A DNA stretch of 64,000 nucleotides from Anaerocolumna sp047777345 (lineage in GTDB: Bacteria; Bacillota; Clostridia; Lachnospirales; Lachnospiraceae), in contig JBKEEJ010000012.1 in NCBI GenBank assembly GCA_047777345.1, forward strand, positions 1-64,000, written 5' to 3'. Of this stretch, positions 37,512 to 47,135 are shown piece after piece. The position numbers and the translations under genes are program-made. Position 1 is the stretch's first letter; the number at the start of each line of letters is the position of its first letter. The notes below the pieces were generated by a model. It had not been told where the DNA came from. It saw only the letters and a list, made by a program, of their open reading frames with translations, and ran no database searches.

Positions 37512-38428
37512 CGGAAGAGAAACGGTTCGCAGTTTTAATTGACGCGGATAATGTGTCTGCCAAATATATAAAATATATTCTGGATGAAATTTCAAATTAT
37601 GGAATAGCCACTTACAAACGAATTTACGGAGACTGGACAAAACCAACCGCTGCATCATGGAAGGATGTTTTGCTTGAAAATTCCGTAACGCCGGTTCAGC
37701 AATACAGCTATACGGTGGGAAAAAACTCCACGGATTCCGCCATGATTATTGATGCTATGGATATTCTTTATTCCGGTAATGTGGAAGGTTTTTGTATCGT
37801 ATCCAGTGACAGTGATTTTACAAAATTATCTTCAAGACTTCGGGAATCCGGCATGCTGGTGGTAGGAATGGGTGAGAGAAAGACACCAAAACCCTTTATT
37901 GCGGCATGCAACCAGTTCAAATATCTGGACGTATTGGCGGAAACGGAGAAAAAAGAGATAGGAAGTCAAGTGGAACATTTGGATTCCGGTCTGGTTTTAC
38001 CGGAAGAAAAGAATGAGGAGAATCGGAACAGGGAAGATGGTATCCCGGCCAATAAAGAGAATAAATCAACATCAGATACTGCTAAGAATATGACGGATAT
38101 CAGTGTAATTAAGGCGGCCATTATTAAAATGATGAATGAAGTGGATTCGGAAGAACAGTGTATGAATATGGGAGAATTGGGAAGCCGTCTGGTAAAGAGA
38201 TATCCGGATTTTGATGTGCGAAATTACGGTGATACCAAGTTATCGAAGTTTTTAAAAAAGTTCGATTTTCTGGAGATTAAAACAATGGGAAAAGAAGGCT
38301 CCTCCATGTGGGTTTCCTTAAAATCAAACAAAAGGGAAGCAAACAAAGAAACGAAGGCAAAGAAAAAAGGTATGGGGCCAAATGTTCATAAAAAAAGGAA
38401 AAAAAGTTATAAAAATAAGCAAAAATAA
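37508..38428 (+). CDS. NYN-domain RNase-like protein with OST-HTH/LOTUS domain
   Basis: A 306-residue protein. The N-terminal NYN (PIN-like) nuclease domain has the acidic motifs LIDADNVSAKY and SSDSDFTKLSSRLRE plus KNSTDSAMIIDAMD. A central charged linker (about 155-195) precedes a LOTUS/OST-HTH module (about 195-275: ELGSRLVKRYPDFDVRNYG, LSKFLKKFDFLE), a fold that binds RNA. The tail is lysine-rich. The combination is a known bacterial family thought to act on RNA; the target is not known. Confidence 0.85.
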   Translation: MTEEKRFAVLIDADNVSAKYIKYILDEISNYGIATYKRIYGDWTKPTAASWKDVLLENSVTPVQQYSYTVGKNSTDSAMIIDAMDILYSGNVEGFCIVSSDSDFTKLSSRLRESGMLVVGMGERKTPKPFIAACNQFKYLDVLAETEKKEIGSQVEHLDSGLVLPEEKNEENRNREDGIPANKENKSTSDTAKNMTDISVIKAAIIKMMNEVDSEEQCMNMGELGSRLVKRYPDFDVRNYGDTKLSKFLKKFDFLEIKTMGKEGSSMWVSLKSNKREANKETKAKKKGMGPNVHKKRKKSYKNKQK

Positions 38429-38520
38429 ATGATTATTTTATAAGATTGTGATTTTTAAGTAAAAAAGGAACTTGATTTTTGATTATTTTTTATAAATATA
38501 AAAATTTTCCTTTTTTCGTA

Positions 38521-38549
38521 TTGACAAATATTAACTTTAAAGATATACT
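38521..38549 (+). promoter_or_regulatory. trp operon promoter
   Basis: Perfect TTGACA and TATACT are separated by 17 bases, ending just upstream of the T-box leader. Confidence 0.9.
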
Positions 38550-38555
38550 TATTGC

Positions 38556-38866
38556 AATTATAAAATAATGTAAATTACCAATCGAACATGAAGTAAACCG
38601 ATGAGCAAGAGAAGTAGATAAAGGGAATCTTTCAGAGAGCCGCTGCCTGGTGTGAATGCGGTAAGAATGAACTTTATTGAATGGACTTGTGAGGGTGGCT
38701 TGAAACCGTAAGGGAGTAGACGTCAACGGGGACCCCGTCCGTTATCAGCGGGGTGCATATGATGGTATGCATACAGAGTGGATGTCTAAGACATCAATTT
38801 GGGTGGTATCGCAGAAGCTTTAAGCTTTTGTCCCTTAGCAGGGGCAAAAGCTTTTTTTAATTCATA
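38556..38866 (+). promoter_or_regulatory. tryptophan T-box leader
   Basis: A T-box riboswitch that reads uncharged tRNA-Trp. The stem I region contains GATGAGCAAGAGAAGTAG; the specifier loop shows GAATGGAC, with TGG at 38682-38684. The T-box proper is GGGTGGTATCGCAG at 38801-38814, supplying the TGGT bulge for the tRNA acceptor end. It is followed by the terminator AAGCTTTTGTCCC...GGGGCAAAAGCTTTTTTT (about 38826-38858). When tRNA-Trp is uncharged, the antiterminator forms and trpE onward is transcribed. Confidence 0.95.
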
Positions 38867-38968
38867 GGAAATTGCCATTTTGTGCAGTCCCTAAAAGAGC
38901 TTGCTATGTTGGCTTTGAGAGTTTCCGTGCGAATTTTTCTTTTAAAAATGAAAGGAAGATGAAAAGGT

Positions 38969-40417
38969 ATGACCGGCTATGAAGCAGTAAAGCACTATGA
39001 GGCAGATTTTAACATGATTCCTGTTTGCAAGGAAATATACTCTGATATTATTACTCCCATAAATCTGCTTAGAAAATTGACTTTGGTAGACAAAAATTAC
39101 TTTTTACTAGAAAGTGTGGAAGGGGGAGAACGTTGGGGCAGATATTCTTTTTTAGGTTTCAACCCTCTTATGCATGTAACCTGTAAAGATGGGATAGTTA
39201 CTGTTAAGAGCGGTGAAATTGTAACGAAAACGAAAGAAAATCCTTTGGATGCATTAAGAAGATTATTAAGTCGTTATAAAGCTCCCCGTATTGAAGAACT
39301 GCCACCTTTTACCGGCGGTTTTGTGGGGTATTTTGCTTACGAAATGATTGGCTATGCGGAACCCAAACTGAAAATGAAAAAAAGCAATTTTAATGATTTT
39401 GATTTAATGCTTTTTGATAAGGTAATTGCTTTTGATCACTTAAGACAAAAAATAAGTATTGTTGTCAACTATAAAGCGGAAGACAAAGAACAGGGATATT
39501 ATACCGCCTTGCTTGAGATAGAAAAAATCATTCACTTAATTCATAATCCTTCACCATTGCCGGAAATCCAGGCGGACAGAGATGTGAAATTTACCTGCAA
39601 TACCACAAAAGAGCAATACTGCCGTATGGTGGAACAGGCGAAAAAATACATAAGAGAGGGGGATATTTTTCAGGCCGTTTTATCCCGGAGATTTGAAGCA
39701 GAGTATCGGGCAAGCCTGTTAAATGCATACCGGGTTCTTCGGACTACCAATCCGTCGCCTTATATGTATTTTATTCAATGCGAAGATGTGCAGCTAGCCG
39801 GAGCTTCTCCGGAAACCATGATTAAGCTTATTGATGGCAAACTGATTACTTTTCCGGTAGCAGGTACCAGGCCCAGGGGAAAGACCCAAAAAGAGGATAT
39901 GGCTCTGGAAAAGGAACTGCTTTTGGATGAAAAAGAATTGTCAGAACATAACATGCTTGTGGATTTGGCCAGAAATGATGTGGGACGTATTGCCAGGTTT
40001 CAAAGTGTACAGGTGGAGGAATATATGAAAATACATCGTTTCTCCAAAGTCATGCACATTGCTTCTGTTGTGACAGGAAGAATCAGGGAGGATAAGGATA
40101 GTTGTGATACAATAGCCGCACTGCTTCCGGCAGGCACTTTGTCCGGCGCACCTAAGATCAGGGCATGTGAAATTATTGATGAATTGGAAGCAGATGCAAG
40201 AGGAATCTATGGCGGGGCAATCGGATATATGGATTTTTCCGGAAACCTGGATGTGTGTATTGCCATACGTACGGCTGTTAAAAAAGGAAATAAAGTCTAT
40301 GTCCAGGCCGGCGCGGGAATTGTGGCTGACAGTATACCGGAAAAAGAGTATGAAGAATGTGCCAATAAGGCCGGTGCGGTAATGGAAGCCGTTAAGAAAG
40401 GAAGTGAGGTTGTTTGA
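38969..40417 (+). CDS. trpE: anthranilate synthase component I
   Basis: Aminates chorismate to anthranilate. The 482-residue protein has the Trp-feedback region near the N-terminus (LLESVEGGERWGRYSFLG) and the chorismate-binding core: REGDIFQAVLSRRFE, FPVAGTRPRGKT, LVDLARNDVGR, LPAGTLSGAPKIRA and IYGGAIGY. GAAAGGAAGATG precedes the ATG. Its stop overlaps the TTG start of trpG, so both subunits are made together. Confidence 0.96.
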   Translation: MTGYEAVKHYEADFNMIPVCKEIYSDIITPINLLRKLTLVDKNYFLLESVEGGERWGRYSFLGFNPLMHVTCKDGIVTVKSGEIVTKTKENPLDALRRLLSRYKAPRIEELPPFTGGFVGYFAYEMIGYAEPKLKMKKSNFNDFDLMLFDKVIAFDHLRQKISIVVNYKAEDKEQGYYTALLEIEKIIHLIHNPSPLPEIQADRDVKFTCNTTKEQYCRMVEQAKKYIREGDIFQAVLSRRFEAEYRASLLNAYRVLRTTNPSPYMYFIQCEDVQLAGASPETMIKLIDGKLITFPVAGTRPRGKTQKEDMALEKELLLDEKELSEHNMLVDLARNDVGRIARFQSVQVEEYMKIHRFSKVMHIASVVTGRIREDKDSCDTIAALLPAGTLSGAPKIRACEIIDELEADARGIYGGAIGYMDFSGNLDVCIAIRTAVKKGNKVYVQAGAGIVADSIPEKEYEECANKAGAVMEAVKKGSEVV

Positions 40418-41013
40418 TTCTGCTGATAGATAATTACGACAGCTTTTCCTATAATCTGGTCCAGTTAATCGGAAGTATCTGTATTGGCAAAAAAGAAATT
40501 CCAGGTAAGAACGCCGAAATCCATGTCATACGCAATGATGAGCTGACTGTTGAGCAGATAATGAATCGGAATCCTTCCCATATCATACTGTCTCCCGGAC
40601 CGGGCCGTCCCGCAGATGCCGGTATATGTAAAGAGGCAGTAGATAAGCTGAAAGGAAAAGCAAAAATTTTAGGAGTCTGCCTGGGACATCAGGCTATCTG
40701 CGAAGCCTTTGGGGCAACCATAAGTTATGCCGGTACATTAATGCATGGAAAACAGAGCCTGGTCAAAATAAATACCACTTGTCCTATATTTGCCGGCCTG
40801 AAAGAGGTTATTCCGGCAGGAAGATACCATTCGTTAGCCGTCAGACCGGATACGATTCCGGAAGAACTTAAGGTAATTGGTGTGGCAGATGATGGTGATA
40901 TTATGGCTGTAAAACACAAAGAATATGAAATCTATGGTTTACAGTTTCATCCGGAATCCATTCTGACACCGGATGGTGAGAAAATAATGGAAAATTTTCT
41001 CCTTTTACCTTAA
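40414..41013 (+). CDS. trpG: anthranilate synthase glutaminase component
   Basis: Supplies ammonia from glutamine to TrpE. A 199-residue class I amidotransferase: ILLIDNYDSFSYNL at the N-terminus, LSPGPGRP, nucleophile in GVCLGHQAIC, and His-Glu in LQFHPES. The start is TTG at 40414 inside the trpE stop (TTGA), with GTGAGG in front. Not fused to trpD, unlike in some bacteria. Confidence 0.95.
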   Translation: MILLIDNYDSFSYNLVQLIGSICIGKKEIPGKNAEIHVIRNDELTVEQIMNRNPSHIILSPGPGRPADAGICKEAVDKLKGKAKILGVCLGHQAICEAFGATISYAGTLMHGKQSLVKINTTCPIFAGLKEVIPAGRYHSLAVRPDTIPEELKVIGVADDGDIMAVKHKEYEIYGLQFHPESILTPDGEKIMENFLLLP

Positions 41014-41098
41014 GATTCGGATGATATTTTTATTAAATTTCGTTTTGGATCAGTTTTTGGAGTAACAGGAGTAATAAATAAAGTAAGGAGGATTTGTT

Positions 41099-42106
41099 AT
41101 GATTAAGGAAGCAATTTATAAAATAACCAATAAAGAGAATTTATCTTATGAAATGGCAGAAAAGGTGATGGATGAGATTATGAGCGGAGAGGCTTCCGAC
41201 ATTCATATCGGTGCCTATTTAACCGGTCTTCGCATGAAAGGGGAAACTATTGAAGAAATTACTGCCAGCGCCGCAGGAATGCGAAAACACTGTACCAGAC
41301 TTTTGCACAACATGGATGTATTAGAAATTGTAGGTACCGGCGGTGACGAGGCTTATACTTTCAATATATCAACCACAGCTGCTTTTGTTGTTTCTGCGGC
41401 AGGTATTCCCGTTGCAAAACATGGAAACCGCAGCGTATCCAGCAAATGTGGTTCGGCAGACGTACTGGAAGCCTTGGGAGTAAATATTCTGATTAGTCCG
41501 GCACAAAGCGCGGAAATTTTAAAGGAAATCGGCCTGTGCTTTATGTTTGCCCAAACTTATCACACAGCCATGAAATATGTGGCCCCGGTCAGAAAAGAAC
41601 TGGGAATACGTACTATTTTTAATATTTTAGGGCCTTTGGCTAATCCGGCAGGAGCCAATATGCAGTTATTGGGCGTATATGATGAGGCATTGGTAAAGCC
41701 TTTGGCAAATGTCCTGGCCAATCTGGGAGTTAAAAGGGCTATTGTTGCTTACGGTCAGGACGGTATTGATGAGATTTCCTTAAGCGCACCGACTACCTGC
41801 TGTGAAATCCGGGATGGGGCAGTAAGTTCCTATATTTTAAAACCGGAACAGTTTGGGCTTGCAGAATGCAAAAAGGACGATTTGGTTGGGGGAGGTCCAA
41901 ATGAAAATGCCAAGATTACCTTATCTGTCTTAAAAGGTGAAAAGGGGCCAAAGAGGGATGCGGTTGTTATGAATGCGGCAGCCTGTATCTACATGGTAAG
42001 AGATAATATAACATTAAGGCAGGCCGCCGCCCTGGCAGAAGAAATTATTGACAGCGGCAAGGCCTTAAGGCAGCTGGAAAAATTCGTGGAGCTTACCAAT
42101 CGGTAA
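41099..42106 (+). CDS. trpD: anthranilate phosphoribosyltransferase
   Basis: Transfers the phosphoribosyl group to anthranilate. A 335-residue class III phosphoribosyltransferase with GTGGDEAYTFNIST, the KHGNRSVSSKCGSADVLEALG stretch (residues roughly 107-127) and NILGPLANPA. AAGGAGGATT precedes the ATG. An 85-bp spacer separates it from trpG and a longer, 239-bp spacer from trpC. Confidence 0.96.
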   Translation: MIKEAIYKITNKENLSYEMAEKVMDEIMSGEASDIHIGAYLTGLRMKGETIEEITASAAGMRKHCTRLLHNMDVLEIVGTGGDEAYTFNISTTAAFVVSAAGIPVAKHGNRSVSSKCGSADVLEALGVNILISPAQSAEILKEIGLCFMFAQTYHTAMKYVAPVRKELGIRTIFNILGPLANPAGANMQLLGVYDEALVKPLANVLANLGVKRAIVAYGQDGIDEISLSAPTTCCEIRDGAVSSYILKPEQFGLAECKKDDLVGGGPNENAKITLSVLKGEKGPKRDAVVMNAAACIYMVRDNITLRQAAALAEEIIDSGKALRQLEKFVELTNR

Positions 42107-42345
42107 ATGATAAAATTTTTTTTAAGGATTGATAATTCAAAGAATTGCGGCAGGGCAGAAATAGAATTCCTGATTAAGTCTGAAGAAAAACGAAACAGTA
42201 TCATAAACAATTGTGCTTCATGTGACCCGAATAGTTTCCGAAGGAAATTTTCCCTAAGAATAATTTAAGTAAATTATTCCTAATTCTTGGACCTATATGA
42301 AAAAAAGTATTTATTCATAAACCGGTTATGGAGGGAGGTATGTAT
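42107..42345 (+). other. trpD-trpC spacer with a 53-codon frame and an AU-rich hairpin
   Basis: An open frame at 42107-42268 starts right after the trpD stop (MIKFFLRIDNSKNC..., ends LRII) but has no ribosome site, so it is probably not translated. GAATAATTT/AAATTATTC (42258-42279) forms a perfect hairpin that might process or attenuate the operon RNA. Confidence 0.3.
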
Positions 42346-43137
42346 TTGATATTAGAAGAAATAGCGGCTGCCACCAGGAAACGGATTGAGGAGGATAAGG
42401 CAAGAATTCCGTTTACGATAATGAAAAAAAAGGCAGAACAGCAAAACACAGACAGGGGGTTTCTTTTTGAGAAAGTTTTAACAGGGGGAGATATTCATTT
42501 TATTTGTGAAGTGAAAAAAGCATCTCCATCAAAAGGAATTATAGCGGATTCTTTTCCTTATGTGGATATAGCAAAAGAATATGAAGAAGCGGGGGCAAGC
42601 TGTGTGTCCGTTCTTACGGAGCCGGAATTTTTTCAGGGCAGTGATAAATATTTAACCGAGATAAAAGAAGCTGTGAATATTCCGGTACTACGAAAAGATT
42701 TTATATTAGATTCATACCAGATTTACCAGTCCAGGGTAATAGGTGCAGATTGTATCTTACTTATCTGTTCCCTGTTAGAAGAAAAAACAATAAAAGAATT
42801 TATTGACCTTTGTGATTTTCTCGGTTTGTCTGCCCTGGTAGAAGCCCATGATGAAGAAGAAATTGACCTGGCAATTTCTGCTGGTGCCAGAATGATTGGT
42901 GTCAATAACAGAAACTTAAAAACTTTTGAAGTTGACATTGACAACAGCCTCCGCTTAAGAAGCCTGGTCCCTGATGAAATTCTTTTTGTGGCAGAAAGCG
43001 GTATTCGGTCTGACAAAGACATTCTGGCTCTGCGAAAGGCCAAAGTCAATGCCGTGCTGATTGGCGAAGCTTTAATGAAAAGTCCGGATAAAAAGAAAAT
43101 GATAGAAAGTCTAAGAGGTAACTATGACCAAAATTAA
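42346..43137 (+). CDS. trpC: indole-3-glycerol-phosphate synthase
   Basis: Closes the indole ring. A 263-residue TIM barrel: CEVKKASPSKGII holds the catalytic lysine, followed by VLTEPEFFQGS, VLRKDFILDSYQI, IGVNNRNLKTF and AESGI. Two ATGs upstream (42328, 42340) overlap the GGAGG site; TTG at 42346 lies 7 bases beyond it and gives the normal family N-terminus ILEEIAAATRKRI, so I choose it. It overlaps trpF by 14 bp. Confidence 0.93.
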   Translation: MILEEIAAATRKRIEEDKARIPFTIMKKKAEQQNTDRGFLFEKVLTGGDIHFICEVKKASPSKGIIADSFPYVDIAKEYEEAGASCVSVLTEPEFFQGSDKYLTEIKEAVNIPVLRKDFILDSYQIYQSRVIGADCILLICSLLEEKTIKEFIDLCDFLGLSALVEAHDEEEIDLAISAGARMIGVNNRNLKTFEVDIDNSLRLRSLVPDEILFVAESGIRSDKDILALRKAKVNAVLIGEALMKSPDKKKMIESLRGNYDQN

Positions 43138-43741
43138 AATATGTGGAATAAAACGTCCGGAAGATATTCATTACGTCAATAAGTACCGTCCGGATTATAT
43201 TGGATTTATTTTTGCGCAAAGCAGCCGGCGCATTGACGAGGATACGGCTTTTCGGCTAAAAAGTAAATTAAGCCATGAAATTCAGACGGTAGGGGTATTT
43301 GTCAACGAATCTGTAAGACATATTGTTTCCTTATGTGAGAAAAAAATCATAGACCTGGTACAGTTGCACGGCGAGGAAGACAAAGACTATATCCTTCGGC
43401 TAAAAAGCCTTGTTCCCAATGCAGTAATAAAAGCGGTTCGTGTAAGTAAAAAGGGGCAGATTGAAGCCGCAAGGGATTTACCCTGTGACTATTTGCTGTT
43501 TGACACTTACGTTGCAGGACAGTACGGAGGCAGCGGAAAAACTTTTGACCGGAAACTTATCCCAGACATAAGCAGGCCTTTTTTCCTGGCCGGAGGATTA
43601 AAAAAGGAAAATATTGCAGAGGCAATTGCCGACTGCCATCCTTATTGTGTCGATATCAGCAGCGGCGTGGAAACGAATGGAATTAAGGATGAGATAAAAA
43701 TAAAAGAAATTATTGAAGTGGTAAGAGCATTGGATTCTTAA
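43124..43741 (+). CDS. trpF: phosphoribosylanthranilate isomerase
   Basis: Amadori isomerisation of phosphoribosylanthranilate. A 205-residue barrel with KICGIKRPEDI (catalytic Cys region), GFIFAQSSRRI, VQLHGEED, the catalytic-Asp region LLFDTY and FLAGGL, and VDISSGVETNGIKD at the C-terminus. AGAGGTAACT inside trpC precedes the ATG. Confidence 0.95.
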   Translation: MTKIKICGIKRPEDIHYVNKYRPDYIGFIFAQSSRRIDEDTAFRLKSKLSHEIQTVGVFVNESVRHIVSLCEKKIIDLVQLHGEEDKDYILRLKSLVPNAVIKAVRVSKKGQIEAARDLPCDYLLFDTYVAGQYGGSGKTFDRKLIPDISRPFFLAGGLKKENIAEAIADCHPYCVDISSGVETNGIKDEIKIKEIIEVVRALDS

Positions 43742-43827
43742 GTATTTTAAAGGCAATAATGCAGGGAATGATTCGTTAATCTATGGAATGATAACGAAAA
43801 TTTATGAAAAAGGAGTAAAGTGATGAA

Positions 43828-45012
43828 ATGAAAAAAGGACGATTTGGCCCATACGGGGGACAATACATTCCGGAAACTTTGATGAACGCCGTACTGGAAG
43901 TGGAAAATGCTTATGAATATTACAAAAAGGATCCGGATTTTTTAAAGGAGCTAAAGGATTTATATAAAAACTACGCCGGCAGGCCATCCCTGTTATATTA
44001 TGCGAAAAAAATGACCGAAGATTTGGGAGGAGCCAAAATCTACTTAAAAAGAGAAGATTTAAATCATACCGGTTCCCACAAAATCAATAATGTACTGGGG
44101 CAGGCACTCCTTGCAAAAAAAATGGGAAAGACCAGGTTAATTGCCGAAACCGGAGCAGGACAGCATGGAGTGGCAACGGCAACGGCCGCCGCCTTGTTTG
44201 GAATGGAATGCGACATTTTTATGGGAAAGGAAGATACGAAAAGGCAAGCACTTAACGTATTCCGGATGGAGTTATTGGGAGCCAAAGTTCATCCGGTTAT
44301 GACCGGCACCATGACATTAAAGGATGCGGTAAATGAAACCATGCGGGAGTGGACAAGAAGGGTAGACGATACTTACTATGTGTTGGGCTCCGTTATGGGG
44401 CCTCACCCGTTTCCAACTATAGTCAGGGATTTTCAGAAGATAATTGGTAAGGAGATTAAGGAGCAGTTACTGGAACAGGAAGGGAAACTTCCGGATGCGG
44501 TAATTGCCTGTGTGGGAGGTGGCAGCAACGCCATAGGTGCCTTTTATGAATTTATCGATGATGAATCAGTTGAGCTAATTGGATGCGAGGCAGCAGGCCT
44601 TGGTGTGGACACTCCGAAAAATGCCGCTACCATAGCAAACGGTACGGAAGGAATATTCCATGGAATGAAATCTATTTTTTGCCAGGATGAATTTGGACAG
44701 ATCGCACCGGTTTATTCCATATCCGCAGGCCTTGACTATCCGGGTATCGGACCGGAACATGCCATGCTTTATAAAACAGGCCGGGCCAAATACGTGCCTG
44801 TTACGGATGAAGAGGCAGTAAAGGCATTTGAATACTTATCAAAGACCGAGGGAATTATACCGGCGGTAGAAAGCGCCCATGCGGTAGCTTACGCTATGAA
44901 AGTGGCACCTGCTTATGCGAAGGATAAAATTATAGTAATAAACGTATCCGGCCGGGGTGATAAAGATGTGGCAGCCATTGCCAGGTACAGGGGGGTAAAT
45001 CTTTATGAGTAG
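43828..45012 (+). CDS. trpB: tryptophan synthase beta chain
   Basis: PLP enzyme joining indole and serine. The 394-residue TrpB1-type protein has GPYGGQYIPETLM, the PLP lysine in HTGSHKINNV, GAGQHGVATATA, and the phosphate loop CVGGGSNAIG. GGAGTAAAGTG precedes the ATG. It overlaps trpA by 8 bp, consistent with assembly of the alpha-beta complex. Confidence 0.97.
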   Translation: MKKGRFGPYGGQYIPETLMNAVLEVENAYEYYKKDPDFLKELKDLYKNYAGRPSLLYYAKKMTEDLGGAKIYLKREDLNHTGSHKINNVLGQALLAKKMGKTRLIAETGAGQHGVATATAAALFGMECDIFMGKEDTKRQALNVFRMELLGAKVHPVMTGTMTLKDAVNETMREWTRRVDDTYYVLGSVMGPHPFPTIVRDFQKIIGKEIKEQLLEQEGKLPDAVIACVGGGSNAIGAFYEFIDDESVELIGCEAAGLGVDTPKNAATIANGTEGIFHGMKSIFCQDEFGQIAPVYSISAGLDYPGIGPEHAMLYKTGRAKYVPVTDEEAVKAFEYLSKTEGIIPAVESAHAVAYAMKVAPAYAKDKIIVINVSGRGDKDVAAIARYRGVNLYE

Positions 45013-45784
45013 GATAGAACAGGCGTTTCAAAAGGGAAAAGTATTTATTCCGTTTATTACCGGAGGAGACCCGGACCTTGAAACCACAGAAAAATTGATT
45101 TATGCCTTGGCCAGCGCAGGAGCGGATATAATTGAAATTGGCGTGCCTTTTTCCGATCCCATAGCAGAGGGGGAAGTCATTCAGGCGGCCAACGAAAGAG
45201 CTCTTCGGGCCGGTTGTACTACGGATAAACTTTTTGACCTGATTGAAAAAGTACATAAAAGAGTTTCTGTACCATTGGTGTTTTTAACCTATCTTAATCC
45301 GGTGTATACTTATGGTAAAGAAAAATTTATGGAAAAATGCAAGGATACCGGCATAGACGGTATTATTGTGCCGGATTTACCCTTTGAAGAAAAGGAAGAG
45401 CTAGAACCCCAATGTCAAAAATACGGAATAGATTTTATTTCCTTAATTGCTCCTACTTCCAGGGAGAGAATTAAAATGATTGCCCAAAATGCAAAAGGAT
45501 TTCTTTACTGTGTATCCTCTTTAGGTGTTACCGGTGTCCGAAAGGAGATAAGTACGGATATTGAATCTATGATAAGATTAGTAAGAGAAACCAGCAATAT
45601 ACCCTGTGCGGTGGGATTTGGCATATCAACAGCAAAGCAGGCAGCAAAATATGCAGCCATAGCAGACGGGGCTATTGTTGGCAGTGCCATTGTAAAAATA
45701 GTTGCCCAGTATGGAAGGGACAGTGAAAAACCGGTATATGAATATGTTAAATCCATGAAAGAAGCGGTAAAAAGCCTTTATTAA
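45005..45784 (+). CDS. trpA: tryptophan synthase alpha chain
   Basis: Cleaves indoleglycerol phosphate. A 259-residue barrel: FITGGDPD, catalytic-Glu segment IEIGVPFSDPIAEGEVIQ, and GFGIST for phosphate. At the second catalytic position (Asp60 in E. coli) it has Glu, in AEG, which I believe is common in Firmicutes. GGGGGGTAAATCTTT precedes the ATG. It is the last gene of the trp operon. Confidence 0.95.
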   Translation: MSRIEQAFQKGKVFIPFITGGDPDLETTEKLIYALASAGADIIEIGVPFSDPIAEGEVIQAANERALRAGCTTDKLFDLIEKVHKRVSVPLVFLTYLNPVYTYGKEKFMEKCKDTGIDGIIVPDLPFEEKEELEPQCQKYGIDFISLIAPTSRERIKMIAQNAKGFLYCVSSLGVTGVRKEISTDIESMIRLVRETSNIPCAVGFGISTAKQAAKYAAIADGAIVGSAIVKIVAQYGRDSEKPVYEYVKSMKEAVKSLY

Positions 45785-45790
45785 GTTTAA

Positions 45791-45989
45791 AACTTCCCGG
45801 CCAATGTAGTTACCCCATAAATTTCCCTCTTTATGAAATTGATAAAATATTATTTCTTTTCGTAAAAACTAATAGCCGGAGAATTCATTAATTTTTTGAA
45901 TTTCCTCTTGCTAAATTTAAAATTTCTTAGTAAAATAAGATGTGCTGTTAATGACAGCGAAAAGACAGGTAAGTATTGGCCGGGAAGTT
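45791..45989. repeat. 199-bp element with perfect 15-bp inverted ends (MITE-like or structured RNA)
   Basis: AACTTCCCGGCCAAT (45791-45805) and its exact reverse complement (45975-45989) bound an AT-rich interior. A second inner pairing, TTACC/GGTAA, extends the terminal stem, and CTGT/ACAG makes a small hairpin near the right end. No coding frame is present. It lies between trpA and holA and may act as the trp terminator region, a MITE, or a structured RNA. Confidence 0.5.
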
Positions 45990-46046
45990 ATATAAGAATT
46001 TGCAGTTATCTTTACCTTGTTTTCAGACCTTGTAAGGTGAAATCAT

Positions 46047-47030
46047 ATGAAGAATATTAAAGAGCATATCAGGCTGCACCAGTTTAAACCGGTGTATTTA
46101 CTGTATGGAACAGAAAGTTATCTGAAAAAACTTTATAAAGATAAATTGAAAACTGCAATTTTAGGCAACAGTGATGAGATGAATTATTCTTACTTTGAAG
46201 GAAAGGATATTGATACTTCTCAGGTGATTTCAATAGCTGAAACCTTGCCTTTTTTCGCTGAAAAAAGGTTAATTGTTATAGAAAACAGCGGACTGTTTAA
46301 AAGTCAAAGCGATTTGGCGGATTATATAAAATCCATGCCGGAAACCACTCATATCGTTTTTGTGGAAACAGAAGTGGACAAACGGAATCGTTTGTATAAA
46401 GCGGTTAAGGACATCGGAACCATTTCAGAAATGAATGGTTTGGATGAAGCCAATTTAAAACTATGGATTGCCACTATGTTAGCGAAGGATAAAAAGAAGA
46501 TTACCGGTGACACCATTCTTTATTTACTTAGTAAAACTGGTACGGATATGGAAAATATCCAGAATGAGGTGGAAAAATTAATCTGCTATGCTTATGACCG
46601 GGAGGTCATTACCGCAGAAGATATTGATGCGGTTTGTACTACTCAGATTAGCGGCAAAATCTTTGCCATGGTTGATGCCATTGGGAACAAAAGACAGCAG
46701 CAGGCTCTGGATTTGTATTATGATTTGCTGGCTTTAAAAGAAAAGCCCATGTCTATTTTATATCTGATAACCAGGCAGTTTAACATTCTTATGCAGGTAA
46801 AAGATTTGGTCGCTTTAGGATACAATAACAAAGTTATCAGTGAAAAAACCGGTTTAATGCCGTTTACCATAAATAAGTATATTGCACAGGGGAAAAATTT
46901 TGCGGCAAAAACCTTAAAAGAAGCCCTGCAAAGCTGCGCCGAGACAGAAGAACTGATAAAAACCGGCCGGCTTATTGATACAATAGGGGTGGAACTTTTG
47001 ATTGTAAAATACAGTATGGCGGCCGGTTAA
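46047..47030 (+). CDS. holA: DNA polymerase III delta subunit
   Basis: Clamp-loader subunit that opens the beta clamp. A 327-residue protein with FKPVYLLYGTESYLKK (degenerate P-loop region), SYFEGKDID, TLPFFAEKRLIVIEN, and the C-terminal collar domain (ILYLITRQFNILMQVKDL). GTAAGGTGAAATC precedes the ATG. Monocistronic, next to tRNA-Ser, and the last clear core protein gene before the island. Confidence 0.92.
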   Translation: MKNIKEHIRLHQFKPVYLLYGTESYLKKLYKDKLKTAILGNSDEMNYSYFEGKDIDTSQVISIAETLPFFAEKRLIVIENSGLFKSQSDLADYIKSMPETTHIVFVETEVDKRNRLYKAVKDIGTISEMNGLDEANLKLWIATMLAKDKKKITGDTILYLLSKTGTDMENIQNEVEKLICYAYDREVITAEDIDAVCTTQISGKIFAMVDAIGNKRQQQALDLYYDLLALKEKPMSILYLITRQFNILMQVKDLVALGYNNKVISEKTGLMPFTINKYIAQGKNFAAKTLKEALQSCAETEELIKTGRLIDTIGVELLIVKYSMAAG

Positions 47031-47135
47031 TGAAAAAATTTCATTTAAATCCATGATGTTATACAGGGTTTAATTTACGTTTTTTACGCATAATCGGATT
47101 TATTATGCTGATTGTGTGTTTTAATATAATATTGT

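Noticed and set aside
42107..42268. 53-codon gene between trpD and trpC
   Set aside because: No ribosome site and no similarity that I recognise; it is kept only as a spacer note.
45163..45180. Glu in place of the catalytic Asp60 in TrpA as an anomaly
   Set aside because: The AEG form of this motif is, as I recall, common in Firmicutes TrpA proteins, and the rest of the operon is intact.
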